Origin: an uncultured Owenweeksia sp. | GTDB lineage: Bacteria; Bacteroidota; Bacteroidia; Flavobacteriales; Schleiferiaceae | NCBI GenBank assembly: GCA_937146805.1 | Contig: CAKZRR010000019.1 | Span: 1-42,461 of the forward strand | Direction of reading: 5' to 3' | Length of the DNA stretch: 42,461 bases | In this document: piece by piece, positions 9,026-18,005 of the stretch | Layout: every line of letters starts with the position of its first letter | Numbering within the stretch: the first letter of the stretch is position 1 | Notes under the pieces: model-generated | What the model was told of the DNA's origin: nothing | The model's database searches: none | The model's input: only the letters and a program-made list of their open reading frames with translations | Position numbers and translations under genes: made by a program

Positions 9026-9322
9026 ATGGCACTAGCACTACAAAGCATCCCTTTGATAAATAAAGAAATAATTGAAAACTTGTCTTTCCCCAAAACGGAA
9101 GTTTTGAATGATAAAGTGGCCATTCAAGAAAGGACAGAAAACTTACATAAGGCCACCAGTTTAGGTAATTTACACAAGCATAAGGTAGAAATACTTTTTG
9201 AAGATAGAGAAGGGTTAAAGCGAGTAAACACCACTATATGGGCGGTGTTAGGTCAGCGTATTTATTTAAAAGGTGCACGTATTATTCCAGTGCAGCGCAT
9301 TCATAGCGTAGAGCTGGATTAA
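9026..9322 (+). CDS. Conserved small protein of Bacteroidota, function unknown
   Basis: A 98-residue soluble protein without signal peptide or membrane segment. The layout is a short helical N-terminus, FPKTEVLNDKVAIQERTENLHKA, then a predicted beta-rich half (HKHKVEILFEDREGLKRVNTTIW and GARIIPVQRIHSVEL). I recall similar roughly 100-residue proteins as common in Flavobacteriia, but not any assigned function. Its TAA (9320-9322) interlocks with the TAA of the convergent gene (9319-9321 on the - strand), so the two transcripts must overlap. Confidence 0.75.
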   Translation: MALALQSIPLINKEIIENLSFPKTEVLNDKVAIQERTENLHKATSLGNLHKHKVEILFEDREGLKRVNTTIWAVLGQRIYLKGARIIPVQRIHSVELD

Positions 9323-9819
9323 GACCAATCTTCCGAGCTTCCAAAATCGGAGTCGTCAAAATCATCAATGTTAGATTCTAAGTCTTCGGATTTAGGATCT
9401 ATTTTTTTTTCGGGTGCCTTGTTTGGCGTTCTGCCTAAACTTGCCAATACCGAGGGGTAAGTTTCAGCCGTTTTAGGTTCATCTATTCTTCGTGCTTCCA
9501 AGTAAAAAGTCCAAAGGTTTAAAAAGTCGTAAGCAAACAACATTTTAGCTTTAGGAGCATCAAAAATATCCTGTAATAGCACTCCCTCCAAGGCATTGGT
9601 GCCCGTTTCAGGATTAAAATCCATCATGCTAATTTCTTCGCCTTGATCCCAGTTTTCATTACTTTTAAAAAAGGAAGACATCTCGCCAATACTCAATTCA
9701 AAAGCATCTACCAATAGTTTGTGCAAATCGTAAAGGGTACTGTTTCCAGCGATGGCCACATCTCTAATTACATCTTCATCTGCATCTAAAATGGCACGTA
9801 TTACTATAATCTGATTCAT
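9319..9819 (-). CDS. pRiA4b ORF-3 / IS1096 passenger-like protein
   Basis: A 166-residue protein of the plasmid pRiA4b ORF-3 fold, often labelled IS1096 passenger TnpR. The core is IRAILDADEDVIRDVAIAGNSTLYDLHKLLVDAFEL, then FDAPKAKMLFAYDFLNLWTFYLEA. The tail is very acidic (about 140-166, rich in Asp, Glu and Ser). Despite the family label there are no transposon ends or transposase here, so it reads as a resident chromosomal gene. It begins 5 bp after the CCA-adding enzyme stop. Function unknown. Confidence 0.8.
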   Translation of the reverse strand: MNQIIVIRAILDADEDVIRDVAIAGNSTLYDLHKLLVDAFELSIGEMSSFFKSNENWDQGEEISMMDFNPETGTNALEGVLLQDIFDAPKAKMLFAYDFLNLWTFYLEARRIDEPKTAETYPSVLASLGRTPNKAPEKKIDPKSEDLESNIDDFDDSDFGSSEDWS

Positions 9820-9824
9820 TTCAA

Positions 9825-11237
9825 TTACTTTTTAGGGGTTAAACCTAGTTTTTGAGCCTCGCTCAGCATTAGCTCCCAAGCTTCTCCGCGCTCGTTTTTA
9901 ATGGTGCCTTGTAAAATAGCTTCTTTAATAGTCTCCTTAATAGTTCCAATTTCTCGGCAAGGAGGTAAGCCAAAAGTTTCCATAATTTCTTCTCCAGTTA
10001 CCGGAGGCTGAAAGTTACGAACCTTGTCGGACTCTTCTACCTCTTGTAGTTTGGCACGTACCTTCTTAAAATTAGCTAAAAAGCATTGTTTTTTCTTTTG
10101 ATTTAGCGTGGTAATATCGGCTTCACAAAGTAGCATAAGGTCGTTTAAATCGTCACCGGCATCAAAAAGTAACCTACGTGCAGCACTATCGGTAGCTTGG
10201 CTTTCGGTAACCGCAATAGGGCGACTACTAAGGCGAACTATTTTCTGGGTATATTTTAGTTTTGGCCCTAGAGGTAGTTTAAGGCGTTTAAATATTTTAT
10301 ATACCATTTTGGCACCTACAAATTCGTGGTTGTGAAAAGTCCAACCGGTAGGTTTAATAAATTTTTTGGTAATGGGTTTTCCAATATCATGAAAAAGAGC
10401 GGCATAGCGGAGCCACATTTTTTCGCTGGTTTCCGCTAAATTATCAACTACTTGTAGGGTATGGTAAAAGTTATCTTTATGTAGCTGCCCATCTACTTCT
10501 TCAACACCTTTAAGTGCTACTATTTCGGGTATAAAATGCGCCATTAACCCCGATTGATAGAAAAGTAATAGGCCAATAGAGGGCTTTGGCGATTGCATAA
10601 TTTTATGCAGTTCATCAGCTACACGTTCTACGCTAATTATTTCAATGCGCTCCTGCGTATTTTTAATAGCGTCAAAACTTTCACTTTCAATGGTAAATTG
10701 CAGTTGGCAAGCAAAACGAATGGCGCGCATCATGCGTAAAGGGTCATCCGAATAGGTTTGAACAGGTGCCAAAGGTGTTTTTAGTAATTTTTCTTGAAGG
10801 TGTTGTTGCCCCTTAAAAGGATCAATCAAAGTTCCAAAGTCGGCCTTATTAAGGCTAATAGCCATGGCATTGATTGTGAAGTCTCTGCGCTCTAAATCTT
10901 CTTCTAGCGTGCCGTCTTCCACTACTGGTTTTCGGCTATTTCTATCGTATGATTCTTTTCGGGCGCCTACAAATTCCAATTCAATATTTCCATATCTAAA
11001 TTGGGCAGTACCAAAGTTTTTAAAGGTGTTTACCTTTTTTACATTTAGCTTTTTAGCCACGGCCTTTGCCAAAACAATACCGCTGCCTACACAAACCAGA
11101 TCAATATCTTTAGATGCACCTGGGCGTTGCAATATTTTATCGCGCACAAAACCGCCCACCACGTACGTTGGCAGCTGTAGCTCCTGAGCTACTTCGCTTA
11201 TTTTTTTAAAAATGCTATCCGAAACAAAGGTTTTCAA
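9825..11237 (-). CDS. CCA tRNA nucleotidyltransferase / poly(A) polymerase family with HD domain
   Basis: A 470-residue class II nucleotidyltransferase that adds or repairs the tRNA 3' CCA end. The catalytic head has VVGGFVRD (27-33) and the metal-binding DID (44-46). RRDFTINAMA (117-126) and the SDDPLRMMRAIRFA block follow. An HD hydrolase domain with LFHDIGKP (281-288) gives the bifunctional architecture known from gamma-proteobacterial CCA enzymes with phosphohydrolase activity. No second enzyme of this family is in the window, so it probably makes the whole CCA end. It lies 10 bp downstream of a small membrane protein gene. Confidence 0.94.
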   Translation of the reverse strand: MKTFVSDSIFKKISEVAQELQLPTYVVGGFVRDKILQRPGASKDIDLVCVGSGIVLAKAVAKKLNVKKVNTFKNFGTAQFRYGNIELEFVGARKESYDRNSRKPVVEDGTLEEDLERRDFTINAMAISLNKADFGTLIDPFKGQQHLQEKLLKTPLAPVQTYSDDPLRMMRAIRFACQLQFTIESESFDAIKNTQERIEIISVERVADELHKIMQSPKPSIGLLLFYQSGLMAHFIPEIVALKGVEEVDGQLHKDNFYHTLQVVDNLAETSEKMWLRYAALFHDIGKPITKKFIKPTGWTFHNHEFVGAKMVYKIFKRLKLPLGPKLKYTQKIVRLSSRPIAVTESQATDSAARRLLFDAGDDLNDLMLLCEADITTLNQKKKQCFLANFKKVRAKLQEVEESDKVRNFQPPVTGEEIMETFGLPPCREIGTIKETIKEAILQGTIKNERGEAWELMLSEAQKLGLTPKK

Positions 11238-11247
11238 TAGTAGCGGC

Positions 11248-11607
11248 TTATTGGACTTGTACAGGAAATACCTTTTCCGAAAATATTCCGAAAATAATTA
11301 ATGCAATGAGTAATAGATAAATACCAATATGTATTTTTTTAACCTTCCTTTTTATTTGATTGAGTCGCTCATCTTTCTCGTTTAACTCAATAGGGTAAAG
11401 CATTGGGAAAAGTAAAAAAGCCTGTCCTCTTAATTTTCGTGAGGTGGCATCTTTAAGATCAAATTGAAGGAAATCCAATACCGTTCCAGTCTTTTTCTTC
11501 GCTTTAAGCTGAAGATACTGCAATTGCAAACCCGCCTTAAAAACAAATAAGCAAACGGCTAGTAGCAAAAGGAGTACTACAAGAGCAGTGAATATTATTT
11601 TAATCAT
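11248..11607 (-). CDS. Small two-helix membrane protein, function unknown
   Basis: I prefer the ATG at 11607 (MIKIIFTALVVLLLLLAVCLF), which opens directly into a transmembrane helix and gives about 119 residues. A start ten codons upstream would add a short extra N-terminus. A cytoplasmic, Lys-rich middle part (LKAKKKTGTVLDFLQFDLKD) leads to a second helix near the C-terminus (IHIGIYLLLIALIIFGIFS). I recognise no domain. It sits in the - strand run between a glycosyltransferase and the CCA-adding enzyme. Confidence 0.65.
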   Translation of the reverse strand: MIKIIFTALVVLLLLLAVCLFVFKAGLQLQYLQLKAKKKTGTVLDFLQFDLKDATSRKLRGQAFLLFPMLYPIELNEKDERLNQIKRKVKKIHIGIYLLLIALIIFGIFSEKVFPVQVQ

Positions 11608-11657
11608 GAAAAAAAATGTGGCGCAAAAGTAAGGCAAGCAATGCAGTGCCCCAACTT

Positions 11658-12755
11658 TTAGTCTAAAACCTCGTGGTAAATAGCCATAATTTTTTGCGCG
11701 GTTATTTCTTTAGAAAAGCTTTGTACTTTTTCAAAGGCATTTTCTACTAACTTTTCAGAAATACGTTGATCTTTTAAAACCAATTGTACTTTTTCGGCAA
11801 ACTCCGTGGCGTTCTTCGGGCTAGCCAAGTAACCTGTTACGCCACTTTCTACCAGCTCAGGAATTCCGCCTACGCGGGATGCTACCACTGGTACTTTAGC
11901 CGTAAAGGCGTCTAAAATAGTGGTGCCTAGTCCTTCCATTTCTGAGGTAAATAGCAATAAGTCCAAGCTGGGCAATAACTTGTTTATATCGGTGCGAAAA
12001 CCGGTAAACGTAAAGTGTCCTTCTAATTGCATGGTCTTTACCTTTTCCTTAATGAGTTCTTCTTGGTCTCCAGTTCCAACTACAAAAAAGTGCAAATCGC
12101 TGTTTTTTTGTAGGAGGAGCGAAGCTGTATCAACAAAAGTGAAATAATCTTTTTGCTGGGTAATGGCGGCCACATTGCCAATAATTTTAAGCTTTGGGTC
12201 TAGCCTAAATTCTTCGCGAAGTGCATTGGTAGCTAAGGAGGGAAATTTTTCAAGATCGACACCAGAATGCACCACAACCGCTTTTTCGGGTTGGCGTATT
12301 CCTGCTTTAACCAAGCGTTGTACTTCCGTGGAAACGCAAATGATACGCTGTATTTTGGAATAGTTGTATTTGAATTGAGAAATTGGAGAACGCCTTAATT
12401 TAAAATCTACCCTTCGGTGAAGAACAATGCGAATGGGTAGCCTGTATAATAGGCTGGCCCATACACTTAAGCTATGGGCATGACTATCATGTGGGTGTAA
12501 AATTTGAATGTTTTCAGATGTTACTAGCTCTTTAATTTGCTTGCAAAAGCTTAAATCAAAAGCATGTCGCAAGCGGTAGGCTAGGTAAGGAACTTGGTGG
12601 GTTTTACAGAAATCGGCCATTTGGCTGCCGGCCTTGCAAATTACTTTTTGATAAACGCCTTGCCGTTGTAACTCTAGTATTAAGTAACCTAACTGTTGTT
12701 CGCCTCCACGCCAACTGCTGGGTGACGAAACGTGCAATATTCGCAGCTCTTTCAT
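11658..12755 (-). CDS. GT4-family glycosyltransferase
   Basis: A GT-B fold retaining glycosyltransferase of about 365 residues from the ATG at 12755 (MKELRILHVSSPSSWRGGEQ). The start overlaps the upstream stop by one base (TGATG), which supports it over a start twelve codons earlier. The N-terminal donor loop WRGGEQ, the IGNVAAITQQKDY block, and the C-terminal EMEGLGTTILDAFTAKVPVVAS are present. The EX7E motif ends in Asp instead of Glu. It probably acts on LPS core or surface glycan at the cytoplasmic face. It is the third gene of a coupled glycosyltransferase trio. Confidence 0.9.
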   Translation of the reverse strand: MKELRILHVSSPSSWRGGEQQLGYLILELQRQGVYQKVICKAGSQMADFCKTHQVPYLAYRLRHAFDLSFCKQIKELVTSENIQILHPHDSHAHSLSVWASLLYRLPIRIVLHRRVDFKLRRSPISQFKYNYSKIQRIICVSTEVQRLVKAGIRQPEKAVVVHSGVDLEKFPSLATNALREEFRLDPKLKIIGNVAAITQQKDYFTFVDTASLLLQKNSDLHFFVVGTGDQEELIKEKVKTMQLEGHFTFTGFRTDINKLLPSLDLLLFTSEMEGLGTTILDAFTAKVPVVASRVGGIPELVESGVTGYLASPKNATEFAEKVQLVLKDQRISEKLVENAFEKVQSFSKEITAQKIMAIYHEVLD

Positions 12756-13513
12756 CAGCGTTTTAGTTTTTCGCCTTGTTGAATTCGCCACATTTTTAAT
12801 GCTCTAATAAACAAATAGGAGGCATATTGACCCGCAATGATAAGACCTACTTTACCATCTAAAATCCCCAATTGTATAATGTACTTTTTAAAAAATCCCG
12901 CAAAGGGCTTTACTATAAAATGGTAGGCGGTTACATTTTTTGTTTTTTCAATTCTATCATAAGCGCCCCAAGTTGAGTAACGATTCGATTTTTCGAGATA
13001 ATGCTCTAAATCTTTGTACGTGTAATGATCCAGCTTATTTTTTAATTGACCTGTTGTACCATTTACGATTACTTCGGAGTGTACATTTTTTTCTTGGTAA
13101 GAACAGGAGTCGCGTTTAAACAAACGAATTACTTTATCGCCTTGCCAACCGCTGTAATTCAGCTTTTGGCCCATAAAATAGTTTTGCCGTTTTAGCCAAT
13201 AAGCATTGTGTTTTGGATTTTTTAAAGTGTCTTTAATTTCTTGTTGCATGCGTTCGTTTATCCGTTCATCGGCATCTACAAGAATAATCCAATCATGGGT
13301 AGCTTGTGGTATGGCCCAGTTTTTTTGCGAGGCAGAGTTGCCGTATTCGCGCTGAATAATGCGTGCATTTTTGGCTTTGGCTAACTCTACCGTTTTATCG
13401 GTAGAAAAAGAATCTACCACCAATATTTCATCAGCAAATTGAACTGAATCTATAGCTGCTTCAATGTTGTGTTCCTCGTTTCCGGTGGGTATAATGGCCG
13501 TAATTTGCTGCAT
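12755..13513 (-). CDS. GT2-family glycosyltransferase (WaaE/KdtX-like)
   Basis: A 252-residue GT-A fold enzyme. ITAIIPTGNEEHNI, then FADEILVVDSFSTDKTVELA, the DxD metal motif in ILVDADERI, and the RLFKRDSCSYQEKNVHSEV acceptor region are characteristic of the WaaE/KdtX lipopolysaccharide-core glucosyltransferase subfamily. A hydrophobic C-terminal stretch suggests membrane association. It shares one base with both neighbouring glycosyltransferase genes (13513 and 12755), so the trio is translated as a unit. Confidence 0.9.
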   Translation of the reverse strand: MQQITAIIPTGNEEHNIEAAIDSVQFADEILVVDSFSTDKTVELAKAKNARIIQREYGNSASQKNWAIPQATHDWIILVDADERINERMQQEIKDTLKNPKHNAYWLKRQNYFMGQKLNYSGWQGDKVIRLFKRDSCSYQEKNVHSEVIVNGTTGQLKNKLDHYTYKDLEHYLEKSNRYSTWGAYDRIEKTKNVTAYHFIVKPFAGFFKKYIIQLGILDGKVGLIIAGQYASYLFIRALKMWRIQQGEKLKR

Positions 13514-14628
13514 TAGTTTTTTAGAAGACTTTGATAAAGATTAATCCAATGCCAGGCAATGGATGGATCATTGAAATTATGCGCAAAGGTAAAGCCATCT
13601 TCGGCTATTTGTTTACAAAGTTTAGGGTTTTCCCAAAGTTGGGTTTGAGCTGCAGCAATTTCATCCGCATTTTTTGGGTTTACCAAAATACTACTGGGGC
13701 CAGCTACTTCGGGTAAACTGCTTATGTTAGATGTTATTACTGGAGTTTTACTCGTTAGAGCTTCTAGAACAGGAATACCAAAACCTTCGAAAATAGAAGG
13801 GTACAAAAAGAAATTTGCCAACTGGTAAATATGAGCCAGCTCTGTATTGCTTTTTACGGTTGGGTTGTAAATCAGGTTTTTAATTTGTTGATTTTCAGAA
13901 AGTTTTAGTTGGCTCTCCCAAAAGGCCGTTTTTCGTCCAATAAATACCATAGGTACTCGGCTTATTCTAATGGCTTCTAAAATTTTATCAACGCCTTTGC
14001 GGGTTTCTAGTGTGCCTACAAATAGCCCAAATTTGGTGGGTAGTTTGTATTTCGCAAGCGTGTTAGTAAGGGTTTCAGTATTAAAATCTTCCCAGTATAC
14101 GGGATTTACTCCTTGGTAAATGACGCTTATTTTTTCTTCGGGGATGTTTAAAAATTGTTGTAAATCACTTTTGGTTTGCTGGCTTATGGCCACAATTTTA
14201 TCAGCACGTTTACAAGCCCATTTTGCTTTTTTGGTGTAAATTTTCCTATCAACATTTTTATAAAGCTCGGGGTATCTTAAAAAAATAAGATCGTGTATGG
14301 TAACTACCGAGGGGATTCCTGCTTTATCAAGTCCCTTTGGTAATTCAGCCGAAAGGCCATGAAAAATGTTGACCTGTTTTTTTTTGGCATGTTGGCTTAC
14401 CAAGTTTTGCCGCCACCATTGAGCATACAATGCATTTGTATAGGGAGGTAATACCTCCGAAACATGAGACCACTCGTTTCCAAAAGTGTAAACACCTTTT
14501 TTTGGGTTAAATAGTTGGTATTGATGCTGTGGAAAATGTTGCGCCAAGGCACGCAATAAATTACGTCCGTAATTACCTAATCCGCTAGAATTATGAAATA
14601 TACGCTTTGCTTCGAATCCAATATTCAT
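13513..14628 (-). CDS. GT4-family glycosyltransferase (mannosyltransferase-like)
   Basis: A 371-residue GT-B enzyme. The start MNIGFEAKRIFHNSSGLGNYGRNLL contains the donor-side glycine loop. IFHGLSAELP and VTIHDLIFLRYPELY are typical of the mannosyltransferase-B subgroup. FVGTLETRKGVDKILEA and the intact EX7E motif in PSIFEGFGIPVLEAL follow. A role in LPS or other surface-glycan assembly is likely, and manC about 17 kb away could supply GDP-mannose. It starts 10 bp after the dihydroorotase-like gene. Confidence 0.91.
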   Translation of the reverse strand: MNIGFEAKRIFHNSSGLGNYGRNLLRALAQHFPQHQYQLFNPKKGVYTFGNEWSHVSEVLPPYTNALYAQWWRQNLVSQHAKKKQVNIFHGLSAELPKGLDKAGIPSVVTIHDLIFLRYPELYKNVDRKIYTKKAKWACKRADKIVAISQQTKSDLQQFLNIPEEKISVIYQGVNPVYWEDFNTETLTNTLAKYKLPTKFGLFVGTLETRKGVDKILEAIRISRVPMVFIGRKTAFWESQLKLSENQQIKNLIYNPTVKSNTELAHIYQLANFFLYPSIFEGFGIPVLEALTSKTPVITSNISSLPEVAGPSSILVNPKNADEIAAAQTQLWENPKLCKQIAEDGFTFAHNFNDPSIAWHWINLYQSLLKN

Positions 14629-14638
14629 AAGGCAGCTG

Positions 14639-15919
14639 TTAGGTAGGCATTAAAACAAGCATTCCTTTATTAATTATGCCAAGTGCCCGTCCTTTTAGTT
14701 TTTGTCCAATAAGGGGTGTGTTTTTAGATTTACTTTGGATGTGTTCTTTTTCAAAAGCCCATTCTAAGTCTGGGTCAAAAAGTGTAAGCTCGGCCCAGCT
14801 ACCCTCGCTAATACTGGCAACGGGTAGGTTTAATATGTTTCGAGGATTTATACTAATACACTCAATTATTTTTTCAAGAGTTAATCCTTCCTCACGGAGC
14901 AAACCCAAGGCACCAAACATTGCTTCCAAACCAATCATCCCGAACTGGGCCTGCTCAAACTCACACAGTTTATTTTCAATATCAACAGGGCTGTGATCGC
15001 TGGTAATGGCTTTAATATGGCCGTTTATCACTGCTTTAACAAGCGCTTTTCTGTCGCTTTCACTTCTTAAAGGCGGCAATACTTTGTAGTTAGCATCGTA
15101 ATTTTGAGTGGTTTTGTCGGTGAAAAGTAAGTTGCACCAAGCTACATCGGCACTGTGGGTAATTTTATCTTTTTGAGCTTGTTTTAAAATTTTAACGGCT
15201 TCTTTGCTGGCCACACCCATAATGTGAAGGGGGCACTCGCAATATTTAGCAAGGTGTAAATTGCGTAGTAAGCTAATTTCTTCGGCTAAAGCCGGAATAC
15301 CCTTAAGCCCTAAAGTAGTGCTTGTAACTCCTTCGTGCATTTGGCCATTTTTAGCCAAGTTACTTTCGTTGCAAAATATGTGTGGGGCGGGTGCAAACTC
15401 TTTTCCATAAAGCAATGCTAGCTTTAATAAGGCAGCATTGTTTAAGGAATTTTTAGCTTCAGAAAATCCAACAGCCCCAGCTTGAAACATATCGTACATT
15501 TCGCTTAGCTCTTTGCCTTCTAGGTTTTTACTGATGTTACCCATTGGTAGCACGTTTACCGGGAAATCTTCCGCCTTTTGGTACACGTACTCAATTTGCG
15601 CTTTACCATTAATGCTCGGGTAAGTATCTGGGCTAAGCGCCACTGCTGTAAAACCTCCAAATATGGCAGCATGAATTCCGCTTTCCAAATCTTCACGTTC
15701 TTCGTGGCCAGGGTCACAAAAGTTGGCTCTTAAATCAAACCAACCAGGGCTCAGATGTATGTTCTTTAAATCAATTATTTCATCAGCTTTAACCTTTAGG
15801 TTTTTCCCGATTTTTACAATTTGATCGTTGCTTATCCATACATCCACCACTTGCTGGTTAAAGGGTGAGTTAGGATCTACAATTTTGGCTTTTTTAATAA
15901 GGATGTTGGTTGATTCCAT
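14639..15919 (-). CDS. Dihydroorotase-like amidohydrolase lacking the HxH metal motif
   Basis: A 426-residue protein aligned over its whole length with class I dihydroorotases: PGWFDLRANFCDPGHEEREDLESG, GGFTAVALSPDTYPSI, YKVLPPLRSESDRKALVKA, ITSDHSP and FGMIGLEAMFGAL. The metal-binding HxH that normally follows PG.xD is replaced by R-A-N. The later PHH/PHYL segment reads AWCNLLFTD, with no His. HIM and SDHSP persist. It may be a non-catalytic partner of aspartate carbamoyltransferase, as known for PyrC-prime proteins, or an altered enzyme; similar degenerate PyrC proteins occur in Bacteroidota. The ATG at 15919 lies 2 bp after the upstream stop and is preferred over a TTG at 15931. Confidence 0.88.
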   Translation of the reverse strand: MESTNILIKKAKIVDPNSPFNQQVVDVWISNDQIVKIGKNLKVKADEIIDLKNIHLSPGWFDLRANFCDPGHEEREDLESGIHAAIFGGFTAVALSPDTYPSINGKAQIEYVYQKAEDFPVNVLPMGNISKNLEGKELSEMYDMFQAGAVGFSEAKNSLNNAALLKLALLYGKEFAPAPHIFCNESNLAKNGQMHEGVTSTTLGLKGIPALAEEISLLRNLHLAKYCECPLHIMGVASKEAVKILKQAQKDKITHSADVAWCNLLFTDKTTQNYDANYKVLPPLRSESDRKALVKAVINGHIKAITSDHSPVDIENKLCEFEQAQFGMIGLEAMFGALGLLREEGLTLEKIIECISINPRNILNLPVASISEGSWAELTLFDPDLEWAFEKEHIQSKSKNTPLIGQKLKGRALGIINKGMLVLMPT

Positions 15920-15921
15920 AT

Positions 15922-17919
15922 TTACTTCCAAAATTTAATTAGTAAAATCTCAATAGTCAAAAAGCCAAGCGCGGCTAAAACAAACCACTTCCAAAGCATA
16001 GTGCCTTTTAGCAATTTATTTACCGCTAAGCTAGCGGTTGAAGATGAATCATCAAAAATATTTTCGGGTACTATACCTAAGTTGGTCTGTAACATTTTTT
16101 TGCTTAAAAATCGCCAATCACTTTCGCTCGGAATAGAATTTACCGCTACAGCACCCAATTGTTTGTCCTCTTGAAACAAAGGATATAGCTGGGGTTGAAT
16201 TTTGCTGGGTAGGTCGTAAATCTCTAAGTAGCCTTCGCCCGATTTTTGCTTGGGAATAAGGGCTTCGCCATCCGCTAAAACCATGCTTACCGGAATTTCG
16301 GTGTTTTCCGTATAAACTACCGGACCCTTGTTTTTTCCTGCCAAGGTATAAAGTAAGGGTGCTTTGCCACTGTACAAAGCAGCGTTAAGCATTAAGGGAA
16401 CAAAAATGGGATGTTCGGCCAAATTGGTATGTTGTAAATCGCTGGCCAGTACAAAAATATTGCCTTCTTTTTTTGGGAACCTAGAGATAAGTGCATTGCC
16501 ATTATCGAGGACTATTAAAGGAAAACCGTAGTTTTTGTTTAAGCTTAAGCAGGAGTCGCATTGAGGCAATAGCGCTTGGTTAGGAGCTTGACTAAAGACA
16601 TCTTTAAAGTGTGGATCTTCATAATTTATTTGGCTACCCACGCCTTTACTTAATTGGTTTTGCAGTGCATTTATACCAAGCTGTTTCAATAAGGAGATGG
16701 CACTAGCAGGCTGATTGATATTAGGCAGTATTAGCACATTTTTTGAGAGCGTAAGGTTGTTTTCTAGTCCAGCGATAAGTCCGCTACTGTACTCTTTTGG
16801 ACTATTTAAAACCACCAAATCATACTCAGAAAGCTGCGAATAATCAAGTGCGTTAATTTCATTTTGGTGTACTTCAAATAAACTGTCGTTAAACAATTTG
16901 CTAAAAGCAACAAGGCTTTCCGGATTACCGGCCAACAAAACTTTTACCTTTTTATTGGCTTGGTAGGTAAAGTAAAAAGTGTTGTCAAAATAGGGTGCTT
17001 CCGCTTGAATTTTCAGTTCGCCCAATTGTTCCACCTCGGTATTAATAGGTAAGCTAAACTTGGCGGTAGAGCTTCCGTTGGCTTGTACCGTTACTTCTTG
17101 GCTGCTAATATTACTGTTATTCAGCTTTAAGCTCAAAGTAGTATTTTGATCTTGATCGCTGCCAAAGTTGGAGAGTTGTACTTGTAACACTTGTTTGAAG
17201 CCCGCTTGCAAAACGGGAGAATCGAACCAAACGCTATCAATAGCGATGTTGCTGGCTGTTTTAAATTGCTGAAAAACGAATGCGGATTGTTTCCAGCTTT
17301 CGGGGGTGTTTTGTACTTGATTAAAAGCGGGTTGTTGAAAATCGGAAAGCCAAAAAACATGAAGAGGTTGGGCGCTTTGCTGTTGTTGCAATTGTTTAAT
17401 GCGTTCTGATATTTCTTGCTGGCTTCTAAAAGCAAAGCTGGGCGATATACCGTCAATTAAATCCTTGGCTTGTTCGCGAGCGTAATACCGCTGCTCGCGG
17501 CCATTAAAATGGTTGGTTACTATTTGAATTTTGGCATCAGCCGGTAAGGCATCAATAATTTGGGCCGCCTTATTTCGGGCTAAGTTTAAATCGGTATTAA
17601 GTCCATCGCCACTTTGCATACTGGGCGAGTTATCTATATATAAGCTAAAAAATTGCTCGGGTGAGCTACTGGCTTGGGTTGCCGGAATAAAGGGTTTGGC
17701 AAAAGCCAAAACAAGAGCCGCTAATGCCAGCATGCGCACGGTCATTATAAGTAGTTGCCTAAGCCTATTTATAGATTTAGATTGCTTAACTACGCTTTGT
17801 AAAAAGCTATTGTTGCTAAAAAATAGAGTGCGGTATCGCCTAAAGTTGAAAAGGTGAATTAGGAGTGGTATGGCGAGAACCCCTAGTGCCCATAGAAATT
17901 GAGGGAATAAAAATTTCAT
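15922..17919 (-). CDS. BatA-domain / VWA membrane protein
   Basis: A 665-residue protein. The N-terminus is the aerotolerance-regulator BatA domain: a first helix MKFLFPQFLWALGVLAIPLLIHLFNF is followed by RYRTLFFSNNSFL and a second helix (57-75) ending AFAKPFIPA. A von Willebrand A-like domain follows with the MIDAS DxSxS (Asp96, Ser98, Ser100 in DNSPS). A beta-rich region and a glutamine-amidotransferase-like middle part (YDLVVLNSPKEY) come next, then a C-terminal helix (LWKWFVLAALGFLTIEILL). Most of the protein probably faces the periplasm. The Bat name refers to aerotolerance in Bacteroides; the molecular role is unproven. It heads the run leading into the dihydroorotase-like gene. Confidence 0.87.
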   Translation of the reverse strand: MKFLFPQFLWALGVLAIPLLIHLFNFRRYRTLFFSNNSFLQSVVKQSKSINRLRQLLIMTVRMLALAALVLAFAKPFIPATQASSSPEQFFSLYIDNSPSMQSGDGLNTDLNLARNKAAQIIDALPADAKIQIVTNHFNGREQRYYAREQAKDLIDGISPSFAFRSQQEISERIKQLQQQQSAQPLHVFWLSDFQQPAFNQVQNTPESWKQSAFVFQQFKTASNIAIDSVWFDSPVLQAGFKQVLQVQLSNFGSDQDQNTTLSLKLNNSNISSQEVTVQANGSSTAKFSLPINTEVEQLGELKIQAEAPYFDNTFYFTYQANKKVKVLLAGNPESLVAFSKLFNDSLFEVHQNEINALDYSQLSEYDLVVLNSPKEYSSGLIAGLENNLTLSKNVLILPNINQPASAISLLKQLGINALQNQLSKGVGSQINYEDPHFKDVFSQAPNQALLPQCDSCLSLNKNYGFPLIVLDNGNALISRFPKKEGNIFVLASDLQHTNLAEHPIFVPLMLNAALYSGKAPLLYTLAGKNKGPVVYTENTEIPVSMVLADGEALIPKQKSGEGYLEIYDLPSKIQPQLYPLFQEDKQLGAVAVNSIPSESDWRFLSKKMLQTNLGIVPENIFDDSSSTASLAVNKLLKGTMLWKWFVLAALGFLTIEILLIKFWK

Positions 17920-17927
17920 CTAAAGAG

Positions 17928-17935
17928 CAAAGATA
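17928..17935 (-). promoter_or_regulatory. -7 promoter box upstream of the BatA-domain gene
   Basis: The - strand sequence is TATCTTTG, an exact TAnnTTTG match ending only 8 nt before the ATG at 17919. If used, the transcript would be almost leaderless. No TTG at -33 spacing is visible. Confidence 0.4.
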
Positions 17936-18005
17936 AACATTGACATTTACGAGCCATTATAATTAAGCGTTGAAATGAGATTTTTGTTCATGAGGTTCCT
18001 CTAGA

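Noticed and set aside
9319-9819. Mobile-element reading of the pRiA4b/IS1096 passenger-like gene
   Set aside because: No transposase, terminal repeats or target duplication nearby, and the gene is embedded in a housekeeping run; the family name is historical.
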